Assembly (NCBI GenBank): GCA_963807775.1
Contig: CAWECY010000007.1
Span: 1-64,000 of the forward strand
Direction of reading: 5' to 3'
Length of the DNA stretch: 64,000 bases
DNA from: Bog-473 sp963807775
GTDB lineage: Bacteria > Actinomycetota > Acidimicrobiia > Acidimicrobiales > RAAP-2
Shown here: positions 9,757 to 18,586 of the stretch, one piece after another
How the letters are laid out: every line of letters begins with the position of its first letter
Numbering within the stretch: position 1 is the first letter of the stretch
The notes under the pieces: model-generated
Seen by the model: only the letters and a program-made list of their open reading frames with translations
Told to the model about the DNA's origin: nothing
The model's database searches: none
Made by a program: the position numbers and the translations under genes

Positions 9757-11088
9757 ATGGAGCCTCCCGAGATTCGGTATGTGAGCATCGGAGATGGAGA
9801 TGTCGCCTACCAGGTTCTGGGCGAAGGCCCCGGCGACCTCCTCTTCTGTAACTCCCTCGGAGGACATGTCGATCTCATCTGGCAGATTCCTCAGGCGGCG
9901 GAATTCTTCGAGAAGCTGGCCACACTAAGACGAGTGCTACACATGGACCGCAGGGGCTCCGGCGCCTCGGACGCTGTATCTCTCAAAGCCATACCGACGT
10001 GGGAGGAGTTGGCCGAAGACATAGCCGGTGTGCTCGGTGCCACTGGGTCCACGGCGGTGGACCTCGTTGGAGTGAACGAGGTCAGCCCGATGGCCGTCCT
10101 GTTCGCTGCCATGCATCCCGAGCGTGTGGGTTCGCTCATCCTCATTAACACCTCCGCGCGAAACATCGAGGCGCCGGACTACCCGATCGGGGTAGACCCC
10201 ACGACCCTTGATGCGATCTACGACATGATGATGTCGACCTGGGGCAGCGATGCGCTCATCACCGCGACGAATCCGACACAGGCGCATGATCGAGAATTCC
10301 TCAAAGCTGCGGCCCGTATGAATCGGGCGTCGTCGACGCCGAGTACAGCCGCCGCTCTGATGCGGTACTTCTTGAGCAGCATGGACGTGCGGCCGTTCCT
10401 GCCTTTGGTGCAAAGCCCGACTTTGGTGCTCCAAGTCACCGAAAGTCCATTCATCATCCTCTCGCACGGGCAATACGTGGCCGACCACATCCCAGGAGCA
10501 ACCTTCGTCCCAATGTCGGGGGGCGACATGACCCCTCCCTTTGGGCCCGACGCAGCTTCGGAGATTGCCCAGTTTCTGACCGGCACGCGCCAGTCATTCG
10601 AGGCAGATCGCGTACTCACCAGCGTCTTGTTCACCGATATCGTCGCCTCGACAGAGAGGGCCGCCTCAATCGGTGATCAGCGTTGGCGCAGCGTCCTTGA
10701 CAGCCACGATCGTCTGGTGCGGGAGCAACTGCGACACTTCCGCGGCCGCGAGATCAAGACGACCGGGGACGGCTTTCTCGCCGCTTTCGACGGTCCCGCC
10801 CGCGCAATACGGTGCGCTCGCGCCATTGTCGGAATGGTCGAAGCGCTTGGGATCAAAATCCGGGCCGGGCTTCATACCGGAGAGTGCGAAGTGCGAGGAG
10901 ATGACCTCGGTGGACTGGCCGTTCACATCGCAGCCCGCGTTGGAGCGATCGCCGGACCCGGAGAGGTCCTCGTCTCAGGCACAGTCAAGGACCTCGTCGC
11001 TGGATCCGACATCGCATTCTCTGAACGAGGCGAACATCAGCTCAAGGGCGTGCCCGGGACCTGGAAGCTCTTCGTTGTGACGCCATAA
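9757..11088 (+). CDS. Alpha/beta-hydrolase-like domain fused to class III nucleotidyl cyclase
   Basis: Residues about 1-275 follow the alpha/beta-hydrolase fold (DLLFCNSLGGHVDLIWQ oxyanion region, VLHMDRRGSGASD, LILINTSARNIEAP). Residues about 285-443 are a class III cyclase: LFTDIVASTERAA and KTTGDGFLAAFDGP give the two metal-binding aspartates, and GGLAVHIAARVGA holds the transition-state Arg but with His in place of the usual Asn. The nucleophile elbow normally GxSxG reads GVNEV, so Ser is replaced by Asn and the hydrolase half is probably a sensing module. The architecture is that of mycobacterial Rv1900c-like proteins. Predicted cytoplasmic cAMP synthesis. A second homologue lies at 55067. 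Confidence 0.85.
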   Translation: MEPPEIRYVSIGDGDVAYQVLGEGPGDLLFCNSLGGHVDLIWQIPQAAEFFEKLATLRRVLHMDRRGSGASDAVSLKAIPTWEELAEDIAGVLGATGSTAVDLVGVNEVSPMAVLFAAMHPERVGSLILINTSARNIEAPDYPIGVDPTTLDAIYDMMMSTWGSDALITATNPTQAHDREFLKAAARMNRASSTPSTAAALMRYFLSSMDVRPFLPLVQSPTLVLQVTESPFIILSHGQYVADHIPGATFVPMSGGDMTPPFGPDAASEIAQFLTGTRQSFEADRVLTSVLFTDIVASTERAASIGDQRWRSVLDSHDRLVREQLRHFRGREIKTTGDGFLAAFDGPARAIRCARAIVGMVEALGIKIRAGLHTGECEVRGDDLGGLAVHIAARVGAIAGPGEVLVSGTVKDLVAGSDIAFSERGEHQLKGVPGTWKLFVVTP

Positions 11089-11220
11089 AGAGACCGACCG
11101 GAAAGGCGATGTCGGCTGGATTCAGGTGTCCCAGTTCGCCCGATATGCGCCACACCGAGGTGGGACTGGACCAACTGGGCCCATTGGGCGTGACAAGCGC
11201 AGATCAGGCATATTTCAGGG

Positions 11221-11650
11221 GTGTGGCGCGAACTGATAGCCGAAGTAGAGCCAGCGGTGATCTTCTCAGAACCCACAACTGAAACGGCTATCCAAGCCGC
11301 CGCCACTGCCCTCTCCCAGCAGTTGCCAGAGGATCTCGTGTCTCTGTTAAGAGAGACGGACGGTGTCGGCGGCGAATACCAAACGTGGCTCTGGAGTCAT
11401 GAAGAAATCGTGATCCGGAATACGGACTACCGCCGTGATCCGCGCAACCGTGAGTTATACATGCCGCTCGAACCCCTTCTGTTCTTCGCCGACGCTGGAG
11501 TCGACGGGCATTCCGTTCGCCTTTCTCAGCCCTCCAGTTGTCTCCACCGACATTTTCGTCTGGTATCCGATTGGGGACACGCGGAGTTGGATTGCAAAAG
11601 ACCTGGAATCGTGGGCCCGAGGATGGCTGGGCGGCACCTTGGGCATCTGA
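11221..11650 (+). pseudogene. SMI1/KNR4-like protein, one frameshift
   Basis: Begins at a GTG or nearby start (WRELIAEVEPAVIFSEPTTE) with QLPEDLVSLLRETDGVGGEY, the signature N-terminal part of SMI1/KNR4 (SUKH) proteins, followed by LYMPLEPLLFFADAG. An extra G at about 11507-11511 shifts the frame; the other frame then continues IPFAFLSPPVVSTDIFVWYP, DTRSWIAKDLESWARGWLGG and stops at 11650. Many members of this superfamily are immunity proteins of contact-dependent toxins. No toxin gene is next to it. Confidence 0.7.
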
Positions 11651-11854
11651 TTGAACCGAACCCACCCAACACGACGCCACAGACGAAACAACCAAACAGG
11701 ACTCAGCGCTGGAGGTGATTGATCCGCAGGTGAGGGCCGAAAACCAAAGTATCTCTTTGTCTGCCGAGCGATGGTCGCCTCGTCCACACTCGCAAAGATA
11801 CCGTTCTAACTCCGCGTACTCCAGGGCCGTTGCCGCCCTTAGGGGTACCTCCGT

Positions 11855-12163
11855 TCACCGGGTATGGGTGCGACTTCGCTCGCCCGATCGGGCGCTGGCT
11901 TCGCCGGTTGATCCAAACCTCTGCTGTGCGGCCTGCCTCGTAATGCCCAGAATGAATCCGATTGCGGCCCAGGAATGACTGTGCCGCCAAGCCACGGCCA
12001 CCCCATGCCGGAGATTCAGCTCGGCCACGCTTAGCTCTCTATTGGCCGCCTTGATCAGCGTTAGGTCCTCGTCCCTCTCCTCGTAACGTTGCGCCATAGT
12101 GTCAATGATGTCTTGACGCTCACGCCGGTACAACCCGTCCCGTTCGCCGGATATGCCGTCCAC
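11855..12163 (-). CDS. Small helix-turn-helix-like protein, hypothetical
   Basis: A 102-residue product from a GTG at 12163 (MDGISGERDGLYRRERQDII); an internal ATG at residue 23-24 could be the real start. The C-terminal half holds SHSWAAIGFILGITRQAAQQ, which looks like a helix-turn-helix recognition unit seen in small actinobacterial regulators. It lies just downstream of the RIO kinase gene on the same strand with a 12-base gap, so the two may be cotranscribed. Target unknown. Confidence 0.55.
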   Translation of the reverse strand: MDGISGERDGLYRRERQDIIDTMAQRYEERDEDLTLIKAANRELSVAELNLRHGVAVAWRHSHSWAAIGFILGITRQAAQQRFGSTGEASARSGERSRTHTR

Positions 12164-12175
12164 TTGTGAGCGGGT

Positions 12176-13048
12176 TTAGGAGTGGAACGCTTCGCGGAGC
12201 AAGGAGTTGAACAGGTCAGATGGGTCGCATTCGACCCCGCGTCGGACGAACCAGTTCGTCACGTTGTTGACGTCCCGGTCGAGCAGGGAGATCCCTTCGG
12301 GATGGGCGATCGGGTCGACCGACTGCGGAAAGTCGATGATGATGATGCGGCCTTGGTCCCACAGGATGTTGTAGGCGCTGAGGTCGCCGTGGACGACGCC
12401 GCAGTGAACCATGGCATGCATGGCCTCGACAAGCTGGTTCCAAGCGCGATCGAGACTGAGTCGGTCAAGACGAGCGTGGACGAGGCGTGGCGCCACCTGC
12501 TCGGCCGAGCCGATGAGTTCGAGCATGAGCTCATTGTCGAGTTTTTGCACTGGGTAGGGCACCGGCACTCCCTCTGACCAAAGACGGCAGAGGGCATCGA
12601 ACTCCGTTGCAACCCACAGGTGGGCGCGAAACGCCATGCCAGCCTTGTTGCCCTGGGCGACAGCTTTGTCGAGGCGACTTTCCCCGGTGCGACGAGCGAC
12701 GCGGTAGCGGGCGTCATTGCGGAATAGCGGTTCCTCGAACGTGCGATATCGCTTGGCGGCGAGCAGGTTGATGGCATCGCCATGACTGCGCTCGACCAGG
12801 TGGACGTCGGCTTCCTTGCCGCTCTTGAGGACGCCGAGGTCGACTTGGTGGGCCTCATCCGAGGTGATCACCCAATCGGGCGTCGGCTTGGGGCCGTGAT
12901 CGGCCACCGAGTAGGTAGTTGCGTCAGGGTCGTCCTCTTCGTCGTCCCATGGCGGAGGCTCGAGGGATCGAGCCATTCGTTCGAAATTGGTTGTGTTGCG
13001 TTTGGCCGCCATGTTGACGGCGCGACGCTTCTCATCGTGTGAAGGCAC
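12176..13048 (-). CDS. RIO-type serine/threonine protein kinase
   Basis: A 290-residue protein with RIO kinase features: LKSGKEADVHLVER (flexible P-loop), AAKRYR (ATP-binding Lys), the catalytic loop HGDLSAYNIL (Asp and Asn) and metal-binding IIIIDFPQSVD, where the DFG position reads DFP as in RIO proteins. Helical tail ends EAFHS. RIO kinases phosphorylate serine and act in ribosome maturation in eukaryotes; bacterial substrates are unclear. The start ATG at 13048 gives a lysine-rich lead; a later Met (residue 13) is possible. Stand-alone upstream; HTH gene follows closely. Confidence 0.85.
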   Translation of the reverse strand: MPSHDEKRRAVNMAAKRNTTNFERMARSLEPPPWDDEEDDPDATTYSVADHGPKPTPDWVITSDEAHQVDLGVLKSGKEADVHLVERSHGDAINLLAAKRYRTFEEPLFRNDARYRVARRTGESRLDKAVAQGNKAGMAFRAHLWVATEFDALCRLWSEGVPVPYPVQKLDNELMLELIGSAEQVAPRLVHARLDRLSLDRAWNQLVEAMHAMVHCGVVHGDLSAYNILWDQGRIIIIDFPQSVDPIAHPEGISLLDRDVNNVTNWFVRRGVECDPSDLFNSLLREAFHS

Positions 13049-13348
13049 TAACTCTCCTGAGGTAGGGCTTTGTCCCCCCTCAGGCGATGGGTACGCGAAC
13101 AGCGAGGGAGGCGGGTCGGATATCGGAGTTCTTCGACTTGTACGACAAGGACACGCACCTCCCTTCAGATCTCGCAGGTGCCTACCACTGTGCCTGCTCT
13201 CGCTTGATCTGACAAGCGATATTCATACAAGCCTTCGAAACGACGACGCGAAGGAAAAGCAACCGCTCGCCATCGGTCCCGCCTCCGAGATCTGAGGCCG
13301 TGCTGGCCGCCTACTTGGAAACTCCACGCTAAATATCCCAGTACGCCG
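13049..13348. other. Intergenic, no gene seen
   Basis: Leads from the RIO kinase start to the tyrosine-recombinase element. Its last 14 bases are the left half of a DR repeat. Confidence 0.5.
13335..13348 (-). repeat. DR repeat 1, left half (interrupted)
   Basis: TATCCCAGTACGCCG-type sequence that would continue into GGCTGGGGTGCC at 15799 if the recombinase element were removed. Reverse orientation relative to the DR at 41192. Confidence 0.6.
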
Positions 13349-13426
13349 GTTATACATGTAATCCACCTCCTGGGATAGGCATCCGGGGGAACCTCCTTGG
13401 GTGCGAACCCGATCAGGAGGTGTGCG

Positions 13427-14467
13427 GTGAAGTGGAGTCCGTCATTCGAGTGTCACGTCCGTCCCGACGGTGAACGCGTCTATCGGATCGGCCACCAGCT
13501 GATCGACGAGTTCCTCGAGTTCGTGGTGGGCCGAGCTCGTCCGAACACGGTGCGGGCCTATGCCCATGACCTGAGCGTCTTCTTCTCGGTAGTGAAGAAG
13601 GACCCGCTCGAGGTGCGGCCCAAAGACGTCATGGCCTTCGTCACCGCGCAGCGGCGCCCCAAGCCCGGGGCCGAGAACGTGGTGCGCATTGCGGATGGTT
13701 CCGCCGGACTCTCCGCCGCGACGATCAAGCGCCGTCTGGCGGCGGTCTCGAGCCTCTATGGCTACCTGATCACGCGCGACGACGTGGACGTGACGGCCAA
13801 CCCGGTGCCCCGGGGCATCGCCACTCGTCAGAGCCGCTCGCGCGGCGGTCGGGGCCTGCCATTGGTGCGCGGGGTGCGCCGGCTGCCCCGGATCCTCGAT
13901 CCCGACGAGATCGACGCGCTGATGCGGGCGCTGCGCACCGAGCGCGACCGTGCCATGACCCAGGCCATGGTGCTGGGCGGCCTGCGGCGCTGCGAGGTGC
14001 TCGGGTTGCGTCTCTCGGACCTGCGTCTCGGCGAGTGGCGGGTCCTCATCAGAGAGGGCAAGGGCGGACACGAGCGCCTGGTGCCGCTTTCGCCCACCTT
14101 CTTCGCCACGGTGGCCCGCTACATGGACCACGAGCGACCAGAGACGTCGAGCGACGCACTCTTCGTGACGCTCAAAGGAGCGCGTCGCGGCCGTCCACTC
14201 TCGATGCCCGGTCTCGCCCAGATCATCTGCTCCGCACGGGGGCGGGCCGACCTGTCCCACGGCACCTGCCACGAGCTGCGCCACACCTGCTTCACGCGCT
14301 TGCGCGAGGCGGGCATGGCCATCGAAGCCATCCAGGCCCTGGCCGGTCACCGCTCGATCACCTCGACGCGGGTCTATCTGCACCTCAGCGTCGACTGGCT
14401 CGACGACGAGTACCGCCGGGCGAGCGAAGCCATCGAGGCCCAGGCACTCGTCGGGGTGGCCCAATGA
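13427..14467 (+). CDS. Tyrosine recombinase/integrase A of the element (copy 1)
   Basis: GTG start at 13427 is chosen because AGGAGGTG lies seven to nine bases upstream; 346 residues. N-terminal SAM-like core-binding domain (LIDEFLEFVVGRARPNTVRA, SAATIKRRLAAVSSLYGYL), then the catalytic domain: Arg in GGLRRCEVLGLRLSDL, Lys in IREGKGGHERLVPL, HELRHTCFTRLREAG (HxxR), LAGHRSITSTRVYLHLS (His and nucleophile Tyr). All expected residues are present. The stop overlaps the next recombinase start as ATGA, so the two are translated together and probably act as a pair on the 16-bp ends. Confidence 0.9.
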   Translation: MKWSPSFECHVRPDGERVYRIGHQLIDEFLEFVVGRARPNTVRAYAHDLSVFFSVVKKDPLEVRPKDVMAFVTAQRRPKPGAENVVRIADGSAGLSAATIKRRLAAVSSLYGYLITRDDVDVTANPVPRGIATRQSRSRGGRGLPLVRGVRRLPRILDPDEIDALMRALRTERDRAMTQAMVLGGLRRCEVLGLRLSDLRLGEWRVLIREGKGGHERLVPLSPTFFATVARYMDHERPETSSDALFVTLKGARRGRPLSMPGLAQIICSARGRADLSHGTCHELRHTCFTRLREAGMAIEAIQALAGHRSITSTRVYLHLSVDWLDDEYRRASEAIEAQALVGVAQ

Positions 14468-15747
14468 ACGCGCTCGCCCAGGTACATCGCGAACCCCGGC
14501 GCCGGGGCGGCGGGACACTCGAGGTCACGTGGGCCCAGATCGCCGCAAGGGCACCGGTCATGGTCGCCACCATGGCCTCCTACCTGGACCAACTCGAAGT
14601 CTCGGCCCGTCCGGGCACCGTGGCGGCGGCCGAGCTGACCCTGCGCTTCTTCGCCCACCGGGTGAGCGAGGCGGATCCGGCCTGCGTCTCGGTGGCGCGC
14701 ATTGCACGGCCCCACATAGAGGACTTCAAGACCTGGCTCCTCAAGCGTCGGGGCAACACCGGCAAGCCCTTGGCCACCATGACGATCCGGCACCGGCTCA
14801 GCACCGTGCGGACCTTCTTCGAGCGCATCATGGAGTGGGACTACGACGACGCCCCGGCCCGCCTGTTCATCTACATGAGCGACTTGCCGGCCCTCGACGA
14901 GCCGCTGCCCAAGTTCTTGGACGACCCCACGGCGGCCAAGTTCATGGCGGCGCTGGCCCAGGACCCCAACCTGCGCCGCCGGCTCATGGTCGAGCTGCTG
15001 GCCCGCACCGGGATGCGCGTCGGCGAGGTCGCCGGACTTCAAGACGACGCCGTGGTGCGCAAGGGCGACGGCCATCGCCTTCACATCCCCCTCGGCAAGC
15101 TGCACAACGACCGCTACGTCCCTCTTCTGCCGATGCTGGTCGATCTCATCGCCGAATACAGAGCCGTGCGGGGACGCTCGCGTTCGGGCCACCTCCTCGA
15201 GCGCGACGACGGCCAGCCCTTCGACCGGCGCACGGTGCATCGCTACGTGGCCAGCGTCGCCAAGCGGGCCGGGGTCGGTCACGTCCATCCCCATCAGCTG
15301 CGCCACACCCTCGCCACCCAGTCGATCAACCGGGGCATGAGCCTCGAGGCCATCGCCGCCTTGCTCGGGCATCGCTCCATGGACATGACCTTGGTCTATG
15401 CGCGCATCTCCGACGACACCGTGGCCGACGCGGTACTTCAAGGTGACCGAAGCGGTCGAGGCCCAGTACTACGGGCTCTCGGGCACCACCCCGCCTCGGG
15501 CCACAGGTGCGAGCTCCGCGCCGGCCGTCAGTGACCATCGTCGATTGCTCGCCAACGGTCACTGCACGAGGCCCGCTCTGCTCGACTGCGCCTTCGAGAG
15601 CATCTGTGAGCGCTGTGGTTCTTCGAGACCGGTCCGCAGTTCCTCACCATCTTGAAGCGCCAGCGCAAGCACGCCGATGAACGCGGTCAGAGCGACCGCA
15701 GTCAGCTCTTCGACGGCCTCATCGAAGGAGTCGCCGACGCCCAGTGA
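14464..15747 (+). pseudogene. Tyrosine recombinase/integrase B of the element (copy 1), frameshifted
   Basis: Starts ATG 14464 (MNALAQVHREPRRRG). Catalytic residues are intact: Arg in LARTGMRVGEVAGL, Lys in IPLGKLHNDRYVPL, HPHQLRHTLATQSINRG, LLGHRSMDMTLVYARIS. After VADA an inserted G near 15432, absent from copy 2, diverts the frame. A second break near 15615-15622 (G missing before TTCTTCGAG) is shared by both copies; beyond it the restored tail reads FFETGPQFLTILKRQRKHA and ends GLIEGVADAQ at 15747. Both breaks lie after the nucleophile, so a shortened enzyme might still be active. Confidence 0.8.
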
Positions 15748-15796
15748 GTGTGCTTCCATAGGAGACAGCCCAGGACCTACGGATTACATGTATAAC

Positions 15797-15811
15797 GCCG
15801 GGCTGGGGTGC
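15797..15811 (-). repeat. DR repeat 1, right half (interrupted)
   Basis: GCCGGGCTGGGGTGCC, the same string as at 25567 and, on the other strand, 36848. It completes the half-site at 13335-13348. Confidence 0.6.
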
Positions 15812-15839
15812 CACCGAAGTGCCTGCAGGCACTTCGGTG
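15812..15839. repeat. 28-bp perfect palindrome
   Basis: CACCGAAGTGCC-TGCA-GGCACTTCGGTG, perfect to the centre, immediately right of the recombinase element and its DR half-site. No T-run follows, so a simple terminator is not certain. Confidence 0.8.
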
Positions 15840-16154
15840 CTGAGACGTCAGCCCCAGTTCGTCGAGCGGTATGGGCGACCCTGACGAAGCGGCAGAATTC
15901 GACATTTGCGACCTGCGCCGTATCCTCCGTCACGATCTGGTCGGCGTTGGCTGGACGTTCGGCACCTCCAAGAGGCGTCCTTTTTGGGGCTCAGTGCTCG
16001 CGACTGTTGCCTGCCGGGGATCGGCCCGTTCTGGGCACTTGGGCGGTGGCGCGACCACGCATTTTGGTGAGGCTTCGCTTAAGCTGTGCGCGGCACCCCC
16101 GCTTCCGTTGGGGTCAAAGCTGAACGATCCGATCACAAAAGGGAGGGTGTGAGG
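15840..16154. other. Leader of the binding-protein gene, no gene supported
   Basis: A plus-strand ORF at 15871-16152 begins MGDPDEAAEFDICDLRRILR but loses protein character after 40 residues and has no clear ribosome-binding site. The end carries GGGAGGGTGTGAGG, the Shine-Dalgarno of the next gene. Confidence 0.4.
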
Positions 16155-17540
16155 ATGTTCTGCACGGGATTAATCAAGCTTCGAAAGTCGGCGCTGCCGA
16201 TGGCTATGGCGATAATAATGTTCGCCGGGACATCCATCGCACTCACGTCGACTGCTGCCGCTGCGAGTCGGACGTTGTCGTCGAGCTTTACCACCAATGG
16301 CGTCTGGCCCGGGGTCGGCAAGATATGCGAACCGGGATCCGGCGATGCCACCTCGGTCCGCGGTGTGGGCTCCAAGACCATCAACATCGCCGTGTTCAAT
16401 GACGCCGCCAACACCATTACTCCGGGACTCGAGGTGGAGTTCGTCCAGCAGGGCACTGCGTTCGCAGACTGGTGCAACGCCGCGGGTGGCATCAACGGGC
16501 GCAAGATCGTGATCGACAACCGAGACGCTGCGCTGTTCAACGCAGCGCAGGAAGCGACAGCGGCGTGCCAGAGCGACTTCATGGCGGTCGGCGGCGGCAT
16601 GGCCCTCGATCAGCCATCCGTCCCGATCCGTGAAAAGTGCGGGCTCGGACAGATCAGCGGCTACGTCGTGTCGAACGCGTCCGATCTTGCCACCGACCAG
16701 GTCGACCCGAGCGGCACCAATACGGACTCGATTTCCTCGGGGTGGTTCGGCGCGCTGGCCAAGGCCTACCCGAAGGCGGTCAAGGTGGCCGGCATGGGCG
16801 CCGGCGACACCCCCTCCGTCCTCCAACCCGAAACGAAGGACGAGTTCGGCGCCGAGGCGCAAGGTTGGCAGGTCGTAGATTTCCTCGAGCCCCCGGTTTC
16901 GGTGGAGAACTGGGCACCCTACGTCGAGGACTACCAGAGCAAAGGGGTCCAAGCGCTATGGCCCGCCGACGATTCCAACTTCACTCCCTTCGCCCAGGCG
17001 ATGACGACTGCCGGCTACCACCCCGCCTTCGTCATATTGGGGACACAGTTCGACAACTCCCAGACGCAACAAACCGTGGCCGCGAACCCCAGTCTGCCCC
17101 CGGTCTACGTCGAGACGCAGTGGTGGCCACTCTCGATGGCCTCGCAGAACCCCTCTACCGAAGAGCTCGTCACCACCATGCACAAATACGCCAAGAGCGA
17201 CCCCATCGACTTCGATGACGAGGAGGGGGCCGAGGCGTGGCTCCTGTGGGCGAAGTCGGCCTCGGCCTGCGGCGCCAGCCTCACGGTGAGCTGCGTGCTG
17301 AACCACGCCGCAGCCACAAAGAACTGGGACGCCGGAGGCATTCAGGCGCCCATTGCAAAATTGACGCTCTCCAACGAGAACCCCCAGCCCTCCCCGTGTT
17401 TTGCCATGCTCAGGTTGACAGCCAAGGGGATCATCTACGACAAGGCGCTCACCGATCCCACGCAGTCCATCTGGAACTGCAACCCCAAGAACGTCGTCCA
17501 GCTGACCGCACAGCAGCAGCAACAACTGAACTCCCTGTGA
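16155..17540 (+). CDS. Orphan ABC-type substrate-binding protein, branched-chain amino acid (Peripla_BP_6) type
   Basis: ATG at 16155 follows a good Shine-Dalgarno. A Sec signal peptide is clear (KLRKSALPMAMAIIMFAGTS, cleavage near STAAAAS, no lipobox). The mature part has LivJ-like phrases: INIAVFNDAANTI, GTAFADWCNAAGGINGRKIV, DAALFNAAQEATAACQSDF, then a hinge and GVQALWPADDSNFTPFAQAM. 461 residues. No permease or ATPase genes are nearby, so it either serves a distant transporter or has a signalling role. It is cargo between DR sites. Confidence 0.8.
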   Translation: MFCTGLIKLRKSALPMAMAIIMFAGTSIALTSTAAAASRTLSSSFTTNGVWPGVGKICEPGSGDATSVRGVGSKTINIAVFNDAANTITPGLEVEFVQQGTAFADWCNAAGGINGRKIVIDNRDAALFNAAQEATAACQSDFMAVGGGMALDQPSVPIREKCGLGQISGYVVSNASDLATDQVDPSGTNTDSISSGWFGALAKAYPKAVKVAGMGAGDTPSVLQPETKDEFGAEAQGWQVVDFLEPPVSVENWAPYVEDYQSKGVQALWPADDSNFTPFAQAMTTAGYHPAFVILGTQFDNSQTQQTVAANPSLPPVYVETQWWPLSMASQNPSTEELVTTMHKYAKSDPIDFDDEEGAEAWLLWAKSASACGASLTVSCVLNHAAATKNWDAGGIQAPIAKLTLSNENPQPSPCFAMLRLTAKGIIYDKALTDPTQSIWNCNPKNVVQLTAQQQQQLNSL

Positions 17541-17576
17541 GCATGGATCCGGCCGACCGGGTCAGAGGGCATAAAA

Positions 17577-17606
17577 GCATCCCCGTTCGCCGGGACTGTG
17601 AGGCAG
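17577..17606 (-). repeat. DR repeat 2
   Basis: CCCCGTTCGCCGGGAC core, the reverse complement form of the DR at 41192, 37 bases past the binding-protein stop. Confidence 0.65.
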
Positions 17607-17720
17607 TAGCCGCCTTCAGTGTGCTCTGGGTCCCTCGATTACGCACCAGGTGAGGTGGTCAAGAATCGAGTCGTGCTTCTTGTATTTCAGCATGCCCACC
17701 TCATCGCAGGGAATGGATCC

Positions 17721-17756
17721 GCTGGGGTAGCCCACTTCGCCGGGAAGGTGGGGCAC
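17721..17756 (-). repeat. DR repeat 3
   Basis: CCACTTCGCCGGGAAGGTG followed by GGGCAC; arms as in other DR copies, reverse orientation. The 115 bases between DR 2 and DR 3 hold no supported gene. Confidence 0.5.
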
Positions 17757-17805
17757 TTCAGTCGCTTCGGCTATAGCGCTACCATCCTTGCTGGTGGGGC
17801 GTGAC

Positions 17806-18495
17806 ATGGGCAGACGGGTCACGAGGCTTGTGACGACAGTCCGACGCCTGATGGGGGTGAGTTCGATCCTGGGTATCGCGTTGTTACTCACGTTCGCGTC
17901 GTCAGCGGGTGCGAAGGGCGTCACGACCACGTCAACACTCCCGACCGTAAGACAGCCCCCGCAACATCCTGTGCACCTTGGAAAGACGCTTCCCCCCGTT
18001 CCGGCTGTGCGATCAGGTTTGGCGAAGAGATATGCGATCGCTATTCCGATGTTGAGTTCGGCGCTGCGCGTCTTTGAGGCTCTCGATGGCAAGGGCCGAC
18101 AAACGCGAATCACCGATCTTGATAGCTTGCAATCACAGACGCTCCCGTCAAATCCCAACGATCCAAGCGAGACGATCCCAGGCGATCCCTCACGTGTGAT
18201 CGTCAGTCTTTCTGGAACCGTGATCGACGGTGCTGGTCATTCGTGGAATCTCAACGTAACAACTACTCCGAAGTTCACTGGCGGCGATGTCAGTCTATTG
18301 GGCAGATGCGGTCGGGGCGTCCCAGCGCCCTCATCCCAGCAGAGTCCAGGAGCGATCGACTACCCGTGCACGATGATTCAGATCGGGTTTGCCCCCGGCA
18401 CTCTCGATCCCCGTGACACAAACATCGCTCAATGGGAAACGGTCAATACGGTGACCACGCTCACAATCCCAGCTGCCGGATCGAATCAGGTCTGA
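17806..18495 (+). CDS. Secreted hypothetical protein
   Basis: 229 residues from the ATG at 17806. An Arg-rich start (MGRRVTRLVTTVRRLMGVSS) leads into a hydrophobic stretch ILGIALLLTFASSAGAKG typical of a Sec signal peptide, then a Thr/Pro-rich linker (TTTSTLPTVRQPPQHPVHLG) and a globular part with two Cys in LLGRCGRGV and IDYPCTMIQ that could form a disulfide. No family recognised. It lies between DR 3 and DR 4, the latter only three bases past its stop. Confidence 0.65.
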   Translation: MGRRVTRLVTTVRRLMGVSSILGIALLLTFASSAGAKGVTTTSTLPTVRQPPQHPVHLGKTLPPVPAVRSGLAKRYAIAIPMLSSALRVFEALDGKGRQTRITDLDSLQSQTLPSNPNDPSETIPGDPSRVIVSLSGTVIDGAGHSWNLNVTTTPKFTGGDVSLLGRCGRGVPAPSSQQSPGAIDYPCTMIQIGFAPGTLDPRDTNIAQWETVNTVTTLTIPAAGSNQV

Positions 18496-18498
18496 CTG

Positions 18499-18529
18499 GG
18501 TATCCCCGTCCGCCGGGACAGCAGGGCAC
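18499..18529 (-). repeat. DR repeat 4
   Basis: CCCCGTCCGCCGGGACA followed by GCAGGGCAC, reverse orientation, directly after the secreted-protein gene. Confidence 0.65.
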
Positions 18530-18586
18530 TCCCGGCGTTTCAGGGACGTTTTACACTGCCTCGGTCGAACCGGACTTGGAGGTGGC

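Larger units (their letters stand above)
13349..15796 (+). mobile_element. Tandem tyrosine-recombinase element, copy 1
   Basis: Ends are exact inverted copies of GTTATACATGTAATCC (13349-13364 and 15781-15796). It contains two overlapping tyrosine recombinase genes. GCCG flanks both sides (13345-13348 and 15797-15800), consistent with a short target duplication. An inverted copy at 37731-40177 is identical as far as I compared, except for one inserted G here (2448 against 2447 bp). The layout is reminiscent of recombinase-in-trio (RIT) elements or Tn554 but with two recombinases only. Confidence 0.85.

Noticed and set aside
14035..15534. 499-residue reading from 14035
   Set aside because: The first 143 codons run out of frame over recombinase A; the real start is the ATG at 14464 that overlaps its stop.
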